Assembly (NCBI RefSeq): GCF_964019385.1
Contig: NC_088647.1
Coordinates: 15,515,794-15,579,793 of the forward strand
DNA from: Sycon ciliatum
Taxonomy: Eukaryota; Porifera; Calcarea; Leucosolenida; Sycettidae
Direction of reading: 5' to 3'
DNA: 64,000 nucleotides
In this document: positions 1 to 12,843 of the stretch, piece by piece
Layout of the letters: each line of letters begins with the position of its first letter
How positions within the stretch are numbered: position 1 is the first letter of the stretch
Notes under the pieces: generated by a model
What the model was told of the DNA's origin: nothing
What the model saw: only the letters and a program-made list of their open reading frames with translations
The model's database searches: none
Position numbers and translations under genes: made by a program

Positions 1-3000
1 GAGCTGCACTCCGAGCAGGATGTGTTTGATATCTTCGTTGCGTACATCACTGGCAAGCCGAACAGGCTCGGTCATAAGGTGAGCAGCGCGCGTTTGGGTG
101 GTGTGTGTACTACAGTCCATTCATAAAAAGATGGGTCCTGGCTCTGGCGAGCTCCCGTATTTGGCGATTTTTCGTGATTTCATCGTACACAGTGCAGTGC
201 TGCGAACTTTGAAATTTGAAAAAGGGTCCAAAAAGGGTGCCTGAACTGGGGTTCGAACCGCAGAATGCACTGTTGCAGGCGGGGTCAAACGGCCTGGATT
301 TTGATGGTTTTTCCCAATTCAGTGCTTTTGGGGCAAAACCTGGCCGAAATCCTATTCTTGCTATGGCTTGCTTTTTGGACAAAAAAACTTCAGAAACATA
401 ATTGGAAGAGGATTCCATATGGGATTGCAGAAAAAAATTCTAAAAAAACTCAACGTTTGACCCATTTATGGCCAAAAGCTAGAAGTTCATTTTTTTCTGA
501 ATGGACTGTAGTGGTGACGGCGGCAGCGATGGTGGTGTCATGGCCATGGGGGTGTCTGGTGTGGTGTGTGGACAGGCTACAGCGTGTGAGGCTTTGCTGT
601 TCAATGGCAGCTTATCATGGATAAAGCTTCTTGTTATTAGCAGGCCGAAACGGTACTTGGACGTGCTTCATGGGCGAAGTGGTATGGAAGGCAGACTTTT
701 CATGTTCCCTTGTGCATTGTGTGTATCTATGCAGGTGTCTCAGCTACCCTGGAACGATGAAGAACTGGCACCGGAGACCAACCTACTGACAGAGCGCCTC
801 GCCAAGATCAACGGCAGTGGCTTGCTGACGATCAACTCTCAGCCGAGCATCAACGGACGCTCCAGCTCTGACCCCATCGTTGGCTGGGGAAAGCCAGGCG
901 GTTATGTCTACCAGAAGGTACAATCACTGTTGCATTAGTAGCACTCATGTCATCCTAATTTGGATATTGCTATACTGTAGTTTGCCACCCAAGACCTGCC
1001 CAATATGGATGATTTCTCTGGTATGCTCTCTCCATGGATGAATCGTGTCATATGGATGGTGGCTTATGTCGTTGAAGGTCGTGCAGTATTACACACGGCA
1101 TTGGCGAACACTGGGTGTGCACTAGTGCAGGTTGCTGTGCAGCCGCAGACTTGTGAACACTGGGGGTGCACTGACGTTAGTGCAGGTTGCTCGCCTCTTC
1201 TGAGGTTGGGTTTCGCTGATGACTAGGTACAGTATACAACCTGTTGGCAGCTAGAAGCCAATGCTGGTATTTATCTGCTCATCTTCTCCCCTATTCTTTT
1301 GCAGGCCTACTTAGAGTTCTTCATCAGTGCGGACCGTATCGAGAAGTTGAAATCTGTGCTGGCCGACCACCCATGGGTGAACTATCACATTGTCAACCAG
1401 TCTGTAAGTTAACTTTAGATGGGTGTGTGCTGGAGTACGAAGCTCCCATGACTCATGAGCGTGCACCTACGTTTAGTCATGTACACATAAGCATCTGTCA
1501 CGGCTTGTTTTCGAATTACATGTGCAATCATCATGTACGTTGTTTTTCATTTTTCATTATATGATCCGCTCGACAAGTCGCAACCGAAACAGTTTGTGTG
1601 AGATTTACCTCACTTCTGTGCATATATACATCAGGGTTCTAGCCAGGTCAAAATACAGTCAGACCTCGGTTAAGGAGGCTCCGAACAGTTGCGCAGCGCA
1701 GTGTAAAAAGGGCACCTCCGAAATCTGTTTTTTGCCGCGAGATTCGAAAAATGTTGTGTTCCATGCGGAAATAAGCTGTTGTTCAGAAAGAAGTTTTTTG
1801 ATTTCTCTGTGCTCGCAGTTGTTCCAGGATGTAGTTCTACTCGTTGCAGTGTTTCTGTAGCCGTGGCTGTTTCTACGCTGGAAAGAATCACTGGCCATGG
1901 CTAATGCTAAACAAAGGCAGTTCCTGCGCTGCTTGATTTTTTGTGAAAACTTTGTTGAAGCGGTACGATGTGGCCACGAAGAACAAATATATTACTGACG
2001 AAGAAGGGTGAGAAAAGCAGGCTGAAGTCAGTGAAGACATCGATGTCGAACGTAGTGATACTAGTACTGGCACTGGAATTTAGCATGGCCTACCTGTGGA
2101 GCGTGAAGTGGCTGCCCACTCGCTGGTAAGTGGACCCACTTGCAGCTCCAGTCGCACGAGTGCCGTTTGAAACTGTTTCTGTGGATCCTAGAGTATCCTG
2201 AGCTCAGTGGACGACGCATCTCAGAGCTGCTGAACTTGGGCTACTGTCCCTGTAGGAATGAGGTTCGTGTCAACCACTGTACTGCACTGATGGTGTAAGG
2301 AAAACGCTGGCCAGAGGCTTGTGTTCTGAACCAGGGACGAACTTCTAAATCCTGCTTTTGTAAAAATGGGGATGCCACAACTAAGATGTGCACACTCAGG
2401 TGTGTATTGGGTAAATGCCTGTGGTTGATTATTTTGAATCCTTTTCTATGCGCAAGTACATGCGTTTGTGTGTGTGTGTGTACGCGCGCATGTGTGTGTG
2501 TGTGTGTGTACGCGCGCATGTGTGTGTGTGTGTGTGTATGCGCGCATGTGTGTGTGTGTACGCGCGCATGTGTGTGTGTGTACTCGCGCGCGCGCGCATG
2601 CGCGTGTGTGTGTGCAAGCTGTTGAAAGGTGTAATCCGAGCACAAGTTGCTATGTCTAACGTAGTTTGTTCGCTATCCTCGCTTCAGCGTTGGGCAGGTG
2701 TACGAGTGTGTGTGTACGCACGTGTGTGTGTGCGCGCGTGCTCGTGTCCGCATGTGTGGGTTCGCACGCAATGTTGATCTGGGTTATGCACATGTCCCCA
2801 CGAGTGCACTGTGTGCATGTGCATGCAAATGTCTGTGTACATGTATGTGTGTATGCACGTGCATGTGTGCGTGCGTGTGCAAAGCTAGGTGTGGAAGGGG
2901 GGGGGGGGGGGCTCACGGTGCTGGTTCTGTATGCCATTCTGGTGTCCGCAAGGACAGTGTGGTAATGGCTTTACAGTACAGGAGTTGCATGTGAATGCGC

Positions 3001-5276
3001 ATTTGTGAACCGTATTTGAGACACAAAAAGAATTGCTGAGTGAGCATGACAGTACATTACATGTATATCGTATATGTGCACGCCAGCGTGTGTAGATGCA
3101 TATTGCCCTTCATGCGATGTTTTTCTGGAGTCTGCTGCTATCAACGCAAGTGACAACCAGCAAATGCACGCCCAGTGCAGTGGCTGGTCTTCAGGCTTTT
3201 ATTTACACTAAGCCCTGCTATGGACTAGTAGTGTTACAATGATGCGTGCATGAGAGTGCGTGCATGTGGGTGGGTGTTTATGTGCGTGCGCACGCGTGTG
3301 AGTGTTTAGTGTGCCTTATTTTGAATGCCTGCTTTCACATTATTCATGTGCCAGTTTCATGGTCGAGGTTGTTATGAAACCTCGCTGCCTTACATGTACA
3401 TGTACATGTACACTACTCGTATATCAATGTGATAGGACTGAAGGCTACATGACATACATGTACATGTAATGATACATGTACCTTTCCAAGCACAGACTGT
3501 CTGGTTTGTCCAAAGGAGGTTGCAGCATGAAAATAACTTCTTCTAAAATAATGTTACCATACTACCATGTCATTGGTAGTGATATTTAGTCAAGAAGGCA
3601 AGAATGGTCAGATTTTCTAAAAATGCTATTTTCAGAATTGGCCTAAAAATACCATATTTTGATACCTATATTGTTTGGTAGGGGCCTAAAGTGCCTGGTG
3701 ACACCATCAAAACTGTCCATTATCGGTTTCCTTGGGGCTCAAGGATCACAGAAAGCCACAAAAATCAATATGTCCATGGACAAAATGTTGCAGGCTGAAC
3801 CATTTCACAATTCAACACCCGATGGAAATTTCGGTACCCGTAATTTCGAAAAAGTGGCTCCCCAAGGGCAAAACCAAGACGCAGTCTATCTTGTGTAGCC
3901 AAGATACCTCCAAATGTGGTTCTTAAACATATGATGAAGAAAATGCTTAGTATCCTCCTTCCAGGAGGCTTCTTTGGGTCAAAAACCAAATTTTTTTACC
4001 ATTTTTTTACCGAAAATCAAGAAATTGTACACTCACTAAATACACCAAAATACCTCTTATATGCCTGGTGACCCTACCTAAAAACTATACCAAATTGAAG
4101 AAGAGACATCACTCCACAATTCTATGCATAAAAAACAGGGTGTCCATGGACCTTTTATTTTTACTTCTTTAGGTGGGAGCCTCCTTAACCGCACACATCC
4201 GTTTGCCACAGATGAACAGTATTAATTTACTCCATCTTTACGGTAGTATAATTATAAAAATCAAGGGCGTGCAACTTCAATCAAAAAATTGGGGCCATTT
4301 TTGGAGTATTACGCGGTTGTCCTTTAGACACGGCGGCAGTTCATCAATCTTAGGACACATGAATCTAACTTCCATTGTTCTGCTTCAACTACCGTAGCTG
4401 CATTGTACATACATGTTCTTTGCACATTTGCTCTCTGGCTGTACATGATGGTAGCAGTGAGCGAAATGGCCTCCAAAACATAAAACGAATTCTGCCACAG
4501 ACCAGATTACACACTCTTTGTTCTGATGCCATGGAAACTCGGTAGGAGTCTACCCACTGAGTATCCGCTGCCCGACTGTACGTACTATCCTGCCGTCGTC
4601 TATTTATGTATCTGCTTATTCCTAACTCTTTTTTTGCGTACAGGGAACGGAGAGCTTCACCAACACCAGCCATAATCCCATCGCCGTCACGTGGGGAGTC
4701 TTCCCAGGCTGTGAGATCATCCAACCGACTGTTGTCGATCCGGTTAGCTTCGGCATCTGGAAGGTCAGTTGTACATGGCATAGTGCTGGCGTCTACACTT
4801 CTGGGGGAGAGGGGGGGGGGGGGTGCAGAGGGATTCTGCTAGTTGGCACCTGTTGTGCGTAACCAGTTTGTACTGTCACACATACAAGTAGGGTAGACTT
4901 CCACTTCGGTGAAAGTGCATTGCACGCAAGCGTGAGAGCAAACTGGATTGTGATGCCTACAGGGAATTGTAATCGTACGTGACAACTAGAGTGTGCACCG
5001 CCAGTGCACGTCTGTCACTCAACAGCTGCGTTTCATTCCCAAACATATCAACTGCAAGCAACGTCTCTCTCTCTCTCTCTCTCTCTCTTTCTCACTCCCA
5101 TGCAGGATGAAGCATTTGAACTTTGGATTGAGCGATGGGGCAAGTTCTATGAGCAGGACAGTCCTTCCTGGAACGTTATCAAGTCCATTCACGACAAGTT
5201 CTACTTAGTGAACTTGGTTGACAATGACTATGTAAAGGGCAATGTGCTCTTTGACTTGCTTTTGACCCTAGTTTAG
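1..5276 (+). CDS. MTHFR: Methylenetetrahydrofolate reductase, last five exons (5' partial)
   Basis: The exons encode the C-terminal part of MTHFR, the flavoenzyme that reduces 5,10-methylene-THF to 5-methyl-THF. This is the SAM-responsive regulatory domain; the catalytic TIM barrel lies upstream of the window. Exons are 1-78, 735-917, 1305-1403, 4644-4763 and 5106-5276. All junctions are GT-AG, all are phase 0, and the stop is TAG at 5274. Family signatures are clear: a conserved [76 protein letters not shown] and [10 protein letters not shown]. The protein stops about 11 residues after the LVNLVDND motif, with a hydrophobic tail where animal MTHFRs usually continue through a longer acidic stretch, so the end is slightly short. 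Intron 3 is 3.2 kb and intron 1 holds a MITE. The assignment comes from recognised family motifs and is very secure. Confidence 0.95.
113..508. mobile_element. TA-flanked MITE in MTHFR intron 1
   Basis: The sequence starts CAGTCCATTCATAAAAA and ends with the inverted TTTTTTCTGAATGGACTG. It is flanked by TA on both sides (111-112, 509-510), as expected for Tc1/mariner or pogo-type insertion. It has no transposase. An internal GGTTCGAACC resembles a Pol III B box, and a segment near 335 (AAAACCTGGCCGAAAT) recurs in the larger relative at 20772-21839. Confidence 0.75.
1404..4643 (+). other. MTHFR intron 3, repeat-filled
   Basis: A 3.24-kb intron with no coding signal. It holds alternating TG/CGCGCA purine-pyrimidine tracts (2465-2615, 2700-2885), a 16-base poly-G run (about 2896-2911), and TACATGTA repeats near 3400-3475. 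At 1654 there is TA then CAGTCAGACCTCGG, which looks like a pogo-type TIR. A reverse copy of the adjacent 16 bases (CGGTTAAGGAGGCTCC) lies at 4176-4191, but the outermost bases do not match. Confidence 0.7.
2465..2885. repeat. Alternating TG / CGCGCA simple repeat
   Basis: Two blocks of (TG)n interrupted by CGCGCA and TACGCGCGCA, separated by about 85 bases. Long alternating purine-pyrimidine tracts of this type can adopt Z-DNA. The ORFs across it on both strands are repeat artefacts. Confidence 0.9.
5062..5093. repeat. (TC)n polypyrimidine tract before MTHFR exon 5
   Basis: A pure CT run ending about a dozen bases before the acceptor TGCAG at 5101-5105. It doubles as the polypyrimidine tract of the last MTHFR intron, so its length could affect splicing. 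Confidence 0.8.
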
Positions 5277-6150
5277 AGTTTCTCCTGGAGAGTAACGTTA
5301 TAGTTATAGGCTGTGATTGAATTCTCTCCTGGGCACTGTTGGTGCCTCCCGTGCGGGGCCGATACATCTGCTCCTACCCTCAAGTCCTGTACATACACCT
5401 TCTAACCCCCCCCCCCCCCTCCCTCTCCCACGCACATCACTACGCCCATATCCACCTCTTTTTTTTCTTTTCTTTTTTCCTTTGGCTAGTGCTCTGCCAC
5501 TTTTCTGCCCATCCTGTTCCTTTCCCCTTAAGATGTTATTTATTTTCCATACTTTCTAGGGACAAGACAAGCTCGTCTTTCTCTCTTGACGCTAATGCTG
5601 ATTGCGCCTCTGCTCGTCCCCTCGTTGTTCTGCGTTTCATGGACTATGTCTTGTTGTTTTTTTCTGTTTCTCGTCTTGGAATGTTTCTTTTCTGATTTTT
5701 GTTTGACCTTCCCTTTGGCTTTGGTCTGAATGTCTCTCATCTTGGAATGTTGTTTCTTTTCCGATTTGTCTGACCTTCCCTTTGGTCTGAAAATGGTCTA
5801 TGCTCGAAGTGCTGTTGTGTTGTCGCTAGCATGGAATGTCACGGGGTGTGTGTGCATGTGTGTATGTGTGTGTGCGGGGGTGGAGGCAATCAGAATTATC
5901 ACCTGCTACCTGGCTACATAATCATTGAAACCTGTCTACCATGCACCATGAACTAGTATACCACGACTACATGTAATCACTATGCAGCCTAAGGTGCTAC
6001 ATCTGGTACAGTGTTACTGTTAGGTCTACATACATGTAAATATACCCTGCCGGTAAACCAGACCTGTCCCCACGCGGACACGCGATTTTCAGCGTTACTA
6101 CTGCCTTTCATCCGCGTTTTGGAGAGATTTTGCATACTTACCGCGACTTC
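5277..6150. other. Non-coding region downstream of MTHFR
   Basis: The 3' flank or UTR of MTHFR. It contains C- and T-rich tracts (about 5405-5500), a duplicated TTGGAATGTTTCTTTTCTGATTT-like segment (about 5675 and 5742), and a short TG tract at 5845-5878. I see no clear AATAAA signal and no gene. Confidence 0.6.
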
Positions 6151-6154
6151 AAAA

Positions 6155-6222
6155 CTTGTTATTTTTTGGTTTGTTTCATTTTTTGAATTTTTCTCTTCCA
6201 AGAACAATCAATCTTTTCGGTC
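6155..6222. repeat. Left copy of outer inverted repeat (partner 15915-15965)
   Basis: On the reverse strand this reads GATTGATTGTTCTTGGAAGAGAAA, then (after a short insertion) ATGAAACAAACCAAAAAATAA. The same words occur on the plus strand at about 15917-15962. A second matched pair, AGGGATTTCAG at about 6603 and its complement at about 15774, keeps nested order. The two pairs look like remains of a larger, older element around the 8.0-15.4 kb transposon. Confidence 0.5.
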
Positions 6223-6339
6223 TGTTTTGGGGATGTCCAGTTATGGGGGGGGGGGGGGGCTGTTTTGGGTCGCGCTCATGTGGGCATTGTGGGGGCATAC
6301 TTCCCCAGCCATGGTCAGGGTTATCATGGTTATGGCCTC

Positions 6340-6610
6340 TTGATGTCATCAAGACAAGAGTGCATAAACATGTGTATGGAGTCTATGGACTCAGTCTCTT
6401 TATCATGTTTATGTCATCAAATGATCAACACAAGAGTACAGCAAGAGTTCATGCAGATAACCCCGGGTTATGAACTTATGTGTAAGTACACTGTACAGTA
6501 TTCAGTAACTCTTGACTCGAGTCGAGTACAGTCATAAAGAGTTACGAACTCTTGATAGATGTCATCAAGAGTACATAACCCCCGGGTTATGTACTCTTGA
6601 TAGGGATTTC
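6340..6610. repeat. Cluster of perfect palindromes built on GATGTCATC and GGGTTATG
   Basis: Nested palindromes include CTTGATGTCATCAAG (6340s), a GTTCATGCAGATAACC / GGGTTATGAAC hairpin (about 6448-6478), and an 18-bp perfect inverted repeat starting ATCAAGAGTACATAACCC with a CC spacer (about 6563-6600). The half-site ATGTCATCAA occurs at least three times. There is no ORF of note. Confidence 0.7.
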
Positions 6611-8003
6611 AGGCGGTTTTTTCTGAGCAGCGCTTTGCTCCAACTAACAAGTTTTTCTGAAGCATCTATGTGTAAGGACTGTCCACAGAAAATTTGAACG
6701 GAATCCAAGCAGTATTTCCAAAGTTACGAGCATTCAAACATAGCGTACCAACCTTGATGAACACACATACAAATTGGATCTGCAGGATGGCACAAAATGG
6801 AATTCCCATACTCCCTAGCAACACCATAGCAACAAATAAACTTCATCCGATCGTGGCCAAACTTGGATCAAGGATGGCCCTGGCTGTGACGAAACGGAAG
6901 ATACAAGTTTTTTTTCAAAATTCCAAATGACCGCAACAATGGCATCCTTAGCAACGGCCCTAGCAACAGTATATTTCACGCATAATTCAACATGGTAATA
7001 GGTGGAATATGACAGAAATACGGCAAACACAACGTCTAAGTTATAATAGTATGCATGTGGGAAACTAGAGGAGCAGACAGCAAGCTCTGATGTCACACAG
7101 TGCCCGTTTTCGGCTGCAACGAGTCAGAGACGCACATTAGCCGCACAACGACCATACTAGAGGCTATTGAGTATTGTACACAGAAGCCAGCCAGCGGTGA
7201 GTATTTATAAGAGATAAGTTCAGTAAAAAACCAGCCTGGAACAACCACGCACCTGTATGACACATGGAAGATCAAGTCTGGTGCCACACACAGGGTCAAG
7301 ACCTGCTATGCCGGGTGCAGGCTCCAAAGCGCCATCATTTGCTGCGCCGGCATCAACATCAACTGTTGCTTCAGCACTGACATCAACGGCTGGTCCAGCA
7401 TGGACATGAACTGTTGCAAATGTCCACACCTCAGCACGTACGACTGCTCAGGTGTGGAAATTTGATAACACTGATATAATTTTCCAAAACTTATACAATT
7501 CATGCAATTTGCAATCCCTGCAGCCCACAATTTTCCTTGCAGTTCAATGTTTCTTTCTTAGACAAGAATCAGACACAATATACGATTTTCGTTCAGTATG
7601 TGTGGTTATCTGCTTTACAATTTGATTGAGAGGCAGTTCAAAAGGATGACTTAGTAATTCACTGAGGTCGTCACTTGCCTTGTTCTTCAGCAATTTTTTT
7701 CTCCACTCTCTGATACGCCCGATTTTGTTCCTGGCAATTTTCACATCGTCTCGAAATCCTTTCCATCCACGACTGCAACTAGCAAAATCAAATTATGCTA
7801 ACTTACTTGGTATCATTTTTGCTTCTCGCCCTCAACGAGAGTTCAACTACTACTAAGCCATTCCTCAACTGCCTGGGACAACACCATGAACACAGAGGAA
7901 GACGGAAGTCAATCGTCTTTCTTCTCCACCTCCATACTGTGTCATGGCGTTCAACTTCAAAACAATTTCCGCGACCGAGCGCGACCCTTCATGCCGTCTG
8001 AAG

Positions 8004-8731
8004 AGGTATATTATGCTCGGCAGGCCGCGAAAGAGAGCCCGTTACCTGGACCCCTACTCGCGCGGGTAGAGCGAAACTGAGCACCCTGGGATGCGAGCAG
8101 CTTTTTAGTACTCCCGGGTCCAAAATCTCACCACCAGGCCGGGATGATCAAAACGTCTGCCGGGTCTGCAGCCTACAAACGTGGATCTGCCGACACTGTG
8201 CTGTCGACGACATGTCCGGCAAGGCACCTCCTTGCGTGAAAGCAAGGAACGCTTTTTTTTTAGAAAGGAAGCTTCTTCTCCAAAATTTAAAATTTTTGCA
8301 AATTATTCCTTCTGAAAATATCATCGCGTTCTTGACCTCGAAGCTGACTGCTGAATGCGATTAGGAAAGAAGATTCCTGAAGATACACCAGACTGATTCT
8401 GGCAAGCCGTCTGTCGTCTAGATATGCAGTTGTTCGTCATGCATGGTCAGCAATCTTCCTCGTTCGTCCTTTCGTTTTCCTGACCACGATGATGACAAGC
8501 AGCTCTCATGCTCAGGTTAGTGCTGTACTTGTATGTCTGGGCACACAACACATCTGAGATTCACCCACTGACGTTATCGAACTGAAGAATGCAGCAAGGG
8601 TTCCTCGGATTCTCTTGATTTCGGAACAAATTTCCTTCACTTTCACCCTCTCAGTCTCTTCCCCATGCCCTCCATGCATGCACAATGCAGCTTGCATTTC
8701 AATTGCTGTTTTTTATACTTTGGCAGTGCCT
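8004..8731. repeat. Left long TIR of the 7.4-kb element
   Basis: Inverted copy of 14717-15442. The outer end carries a GC-rich segment (AAGAGAGCCCGTTACC, CGCGCGGGTAGAGC). The inner part contains a 61-codon open frame on the minus strand that is also open in the right copy on the plus strand. Similarity stops near CACTGCCAAAGTA. Confidence 0.85.
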
Positions 8732-8806
8732 CTGCTACACTTTCATATAGAGTGAGGTCCTGTAAATAGGATCGAACATTGTTGGTGGTGCTGGTGTGTG
8801 TGTGTG

Positions 8807-8830
8807 GGGGGGGGGGGGGGGGGGGGGGGT
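8807..8830. repeat. Poly-G tract after TG repeat
   Basis: About 24 consecutive G. Similar tracts of 10-30 G occur at about 2896, 4806, 6246, 9147, 23759, 38034 and 45110. They are G-quadruplex candidates and assembly-error risks. Confidence 0.9.
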
Positions 8831-8909
8831 ACGTTTGCAGCCAGGATGTAGGAATGACACTTCTGCACAGCAGGTGGCAATAGTCAAAACTGGTCACTCT
8901 ACAAATCCC

Positions 8910-9074
8910 ATACCTGCCAACCTTTGCAAACCTGAGATCCAATGACATACCTAGGCATGAAAATGTATACAAAAGAAGCTCGCGGTGAGGCATGGAACTA
9001 GTGCACTTTTGGGTGCCTATTACCGCCCTCGATATCGGGACGGTCCCGGCCAAATCGGGATGGTTGTCAGGTAT
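8910..9074. mobile_element. Small MITE with ATACCTGCCAACC ends, nested in the 7.4-kb element
   Basis: Left end ATACCTGCCAACC and right end GGTTGTCAGGTAT are inverted. AAATCC(CA) occurs directly on both sides, an apparent 6-8-bp target duplication. Related sequence with GACGGTCCCGGCCAAATCGG lies at 52400-52446. Confidence 0.6.
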
Positions 9075-9333
9075 GAAATCCCAACCGAGAAAACCATTTA
9101 ATTAAAAGATAAACTCGGCCAGGACATAGCGACTTTCTGTTTGCCGGGGGGGGGGGGGGGAGGGTCATCGTCCGCAATATTGGTAGAGTTACGATTACAT
9201 TGTATATGTACATGTAGATACATGTGCATCAGGGATTCATAGCACCTGGGGAGACGACATGAGACCTAAGTACCCAAAACGTTGTGAGTTGTGACCCCGG
9301 ATGGGGTAGTTCTATGTGATCTGTGTTTCTATA

Positions 9334-9575
9334 GACCTTATTCGAAAACATGATTTTTGGACTCGCCTCCAGGGATTTGTTGTAAGCTGGGGCACGCGTA
9401 CGTGAAACGAGTGGCAAGAAAGGCCCAGTTCGTACAAGGGAGTAGTAAAATACCGGTATTTTTCTACTCCTATGTTCCCACGCCGAGTCCACTGTGCACT
9501 GAGTGCAGGTCTCTTGCCGCTCCCTGGTTCCCGGGACCCTGGTTCACGTGATTGTGACGTTTATTGAATAAGGTC
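9334..9575. mobile_element. TA-flanked 242-bp MITE
   Basis: Inverted ends GACCTTATTC / GAATAAGGTC with flanking TA. It contains a hairpin around GGGAGTAGTAAAATACC that resembles the 36-bp repeat at 18561-18632. Confidence 0.55.
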
Positions 9576-10557
9576 TACATGTATATGCGGGCATGCATAA
9601 ATCAACCCTTCCACAAGGACGGCTCAAACAGGCAGCCAAGGAGTGAAAATTTCGCTCCTGGGGCTAGGAGTGAAACGAAGGCCTCAATTTGCCAGATGAA
9701 CCTTCTCCATCGAAACGAACGAAGGTGTCGAATAATTCTTTTACCAGTTCACAGTTGCCGTTCACGCGCACTCCCCGGGGCGGGGGGGGGGGGCTACTAT
9801 GCACTTGTAGTGATACTTACCGTAAACCAAGTGGAACACGACTAGTTGACTGCACAGACTACAGTACAGTATACATGCACATGTATACAGTGAAGATCAG
9901 TGCGTGCATGCCTGCCATAATCGTATGTTGACCTTCGTTCGAATTGAAAAGAGAGGGTCGTTTCGAAAAAGAAAAAAAGCTCGATGGAAGTATGATGCTG
10001 CTGACAATTCAAGACTCACTGAAGTCGCCTTTCTGGAATGGATCATGCACTCTAGGTTCATCCAATTGGATATGGACTCAAATCATTGTTACACCATTAT
10101 TGTTTGGTTAGTTATTGTACATCCCATAGCATGTACAATCAACCTTGTGAATAATCTACCTCGGGTTTACAAAACAACTCGCAAATAACGACACAATCTT
10201 CAGATCTAGTGAACATTTGATTGCATACTTCCAACCTCACGAGTAACAACAATGCGAATAGCGACACTTTTCTCATTCACAATCGAGGGTCAGTATTCCC
10301 CAGGTTGACTGCAATTGCCAATCAAACAGGAGGGGCGAAAGTCGACCACGGCTGAAAAGGCATAAAGAAAAATTAATGTATATCATGAGCTAGATGGCTG
10401 AAGGAGGAAGTAGGTTTTCTGAGAAAGCAAGAAACAGAGGTGAATGAAGCACCAGGTCTGTCCATGCAGTGGATAGAATTATTGCATTGAAAGACAGGCT
10501 CTTTACATCAGCTTGCTACTATTATACCTACATTTGCTTTCTGCCTTTTTCATGCAG

Positions 10558-10696
10558 GATTCTGAAAGCTGGAGCAGCTCTGCTTACCTCGACCACTGAA
10601 CTTACAACTAACTTCCAACCAAGTACAAGGCAATATTATGATGAATCAAGCACGCTTGCCATCATGTCATCATTGCAAAGTACATCGACAACATAG
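10558..10696 (+). CDS. Candidate 3'-terminal exon inside the 7.4-kb element, function unknown
   Basis: A good acceptor (pyrimidine tract, then TGCAG at 10553-10557) opens a 45-codon frame ending in TAG. It is rich in Ser/Thr (TSTTELTTNF, QSTSTT). No upstream partner exon is clear. The frame would need two bases from a previous exon. No family is recognised. The plus orientation is opposite to the minus-strand exon cluster at 12.8-14.3 kb, so it may be spurious. Confidence 0.25.
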
Positions 10697-12843
10697 ATTT
10701 GGTGCCGACTATGTATGATGTAGAGTGTGCTCTATGTATCTATACTACTGATTGGCCTACATTGTACTTATGTGGGCTGAGAGTAATCGATTGTGCTATA
10801 TGGCAGTTTACTTGTATGTCATAGATGTTAACATTGCACACAGCTTCTGAAATGCTTTCTGTTGCACTGGCCTACTGCGGCCCACTGCAAATAGATTGTA
10901 GTGGCGTGGGCCATGCCATAATTATAGTAGTATACCGGTACTACACCAACAATTTCACTGGTGTACTGTACTTACTGGTACGAGTAGATCTACATCATGC
11001 ACAGCCTTGTCACTGCTTTTCTCATTTTTTATTAATTTACTGTACTGTACACATTTTGGCACAGCTCTTCCACAAAGAGTTACTAGTATTTTCTTCTGCA
11101 TACCTACTGTATACAGTGACCTGACTGGTAACATCTATGGCTGTGAAATCACAAATTTCTGGGTTGACAGCCTCGAACCTATACGATTTGTTTCTAAGAA
11201 CGTGCTATAAGAAATTTTCTATTGAAGTATTCTACTGTAGCTCGCAGGACATGGAGTGCAATTACGTAAAGTTTGGAACACCACTCTTCTGTGATTTGGA
11301 TGTCAAATTATGAAATTCAGTGTGTGAGGTAAACCCATGCATGGCATACACTGCTATAGTATGACTCGGGGTAAAGTGTTCCAACGCATACTCATTATAG
11401 TGAATAGTTGTGTGACCAACGTTGTTGCTGCTGGATAAATAGTACATATTCTGAGATAACTGAAGCTACACAGCCATCTAATGTTCAGACATGCATCGAA
11501 GGGGCCGTAACGAGATCTGCAAGGCATGATTCTATACCTGTATTTGATGCTCTCTAGCCTAGGACATTCACCTGCCTCATTTTCTCTGTGCTGCATTGAT
11601 GAGTCCATTAGTAACTAAAGGACGAAACAGCATGCTGTCTGCAGATTGGTAATTGTGTAAAGACAGACGTGTATGTAGTGGTAAAGCTCAGATACATGTG
11701 CAACATAACAATCCCGGTGTTTGACAACAGCACAAACCTACACCGCAATTCTTAATTTTGGGCTGTGGTGTTCTTAGTATTCCAGGTTGGATGTTCTGTA
11801 GGCTTCCACGTTCTTGGGCGCACGACTTTACTGTGCCGAAGAATATTTTCAGCCAATGAACCCAGAGCTTGGTGGCAGATGAGTGCCATGGAACAGCCTT
11901 TTGCATGTGGCTTTCACTACATGCACATGTATAACGTTCAATTGATGCGGAAAAATCAGACGAGGACTTTTGCAGTTATGAGCAAGGTCCCCAAGAATGG
12001 TCATGTCACTTCACAGAATACATGAACTGATAGAGTAGACCTCGGTCCCCTCAGAGAACGCTTAACAGAGAACGCTTGGGGAAGTAGGTTTCAACCATAG
12101 ATTTATACTTAATATTCTTTACAACAAGGATCGATGTGTTCCTTCGGATGCCCTTTATCGACTTTCACACACTTCTCCTCTCTCCTTTCGTCATAAGCAC
12201 CATCTCTGTACACTGGTTCATAAAATAGTTCTTCATAAAACCCCTTCACACATAATGAAGTACAATTGGTTTTCGACAAGCTCAACCCGTAACGCGCTTA
12301 TCCTGCCTCTTGTTAAGTCAGCCCGGTATCTAAAGCCCCCCTTGTTTTCCGGTTATTCTCATTGGTTAACTGGGGACATGTCCAAAACCATACTAAGTAC
12401 TTGAGCTGCTCATGAGCCCCACAATTATCAGGCCCGCCGGTCTGGTTGGTCAGGTTATCACCAGACCAACTTGTTGGCCACCAACAAACGTTTCCTACCG
12501 TGGAGGACGTGTGTACCCGCCATGAAACTACCGGACCAAATTGTCCAATCAAAAACTGCTTCCGGCGGTACTGATTATAGTACAGGTTTAAGTTAAAAAG
12601 CGGCTCCATTTTGTCATACATTAAACCAACTCTGTCATTGCTATGCTACTCAAAAAGAGTAGTGATGTTTATTCACAAATGAATCACAATGCTATCAGAG
12701 AAATTCGATATTCTCCAATTTTAGGGGCACTGCAATACTATCCAAAATTAATGCTGCATGGTCATTGTTATGAAGCAGTCACCTCAGTACAGCAATTAAA
12801 CAGGCTGATTATGTGAACGAGATTCACGGCAAATCTTCTTCCA

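Noticed and set aside
1654-4191. Full pogo-type element in MTHFR intron 3
   Set aside because: Only the left end looks right; the right partner shares 16 internal bases but not the terminus or TA flank.
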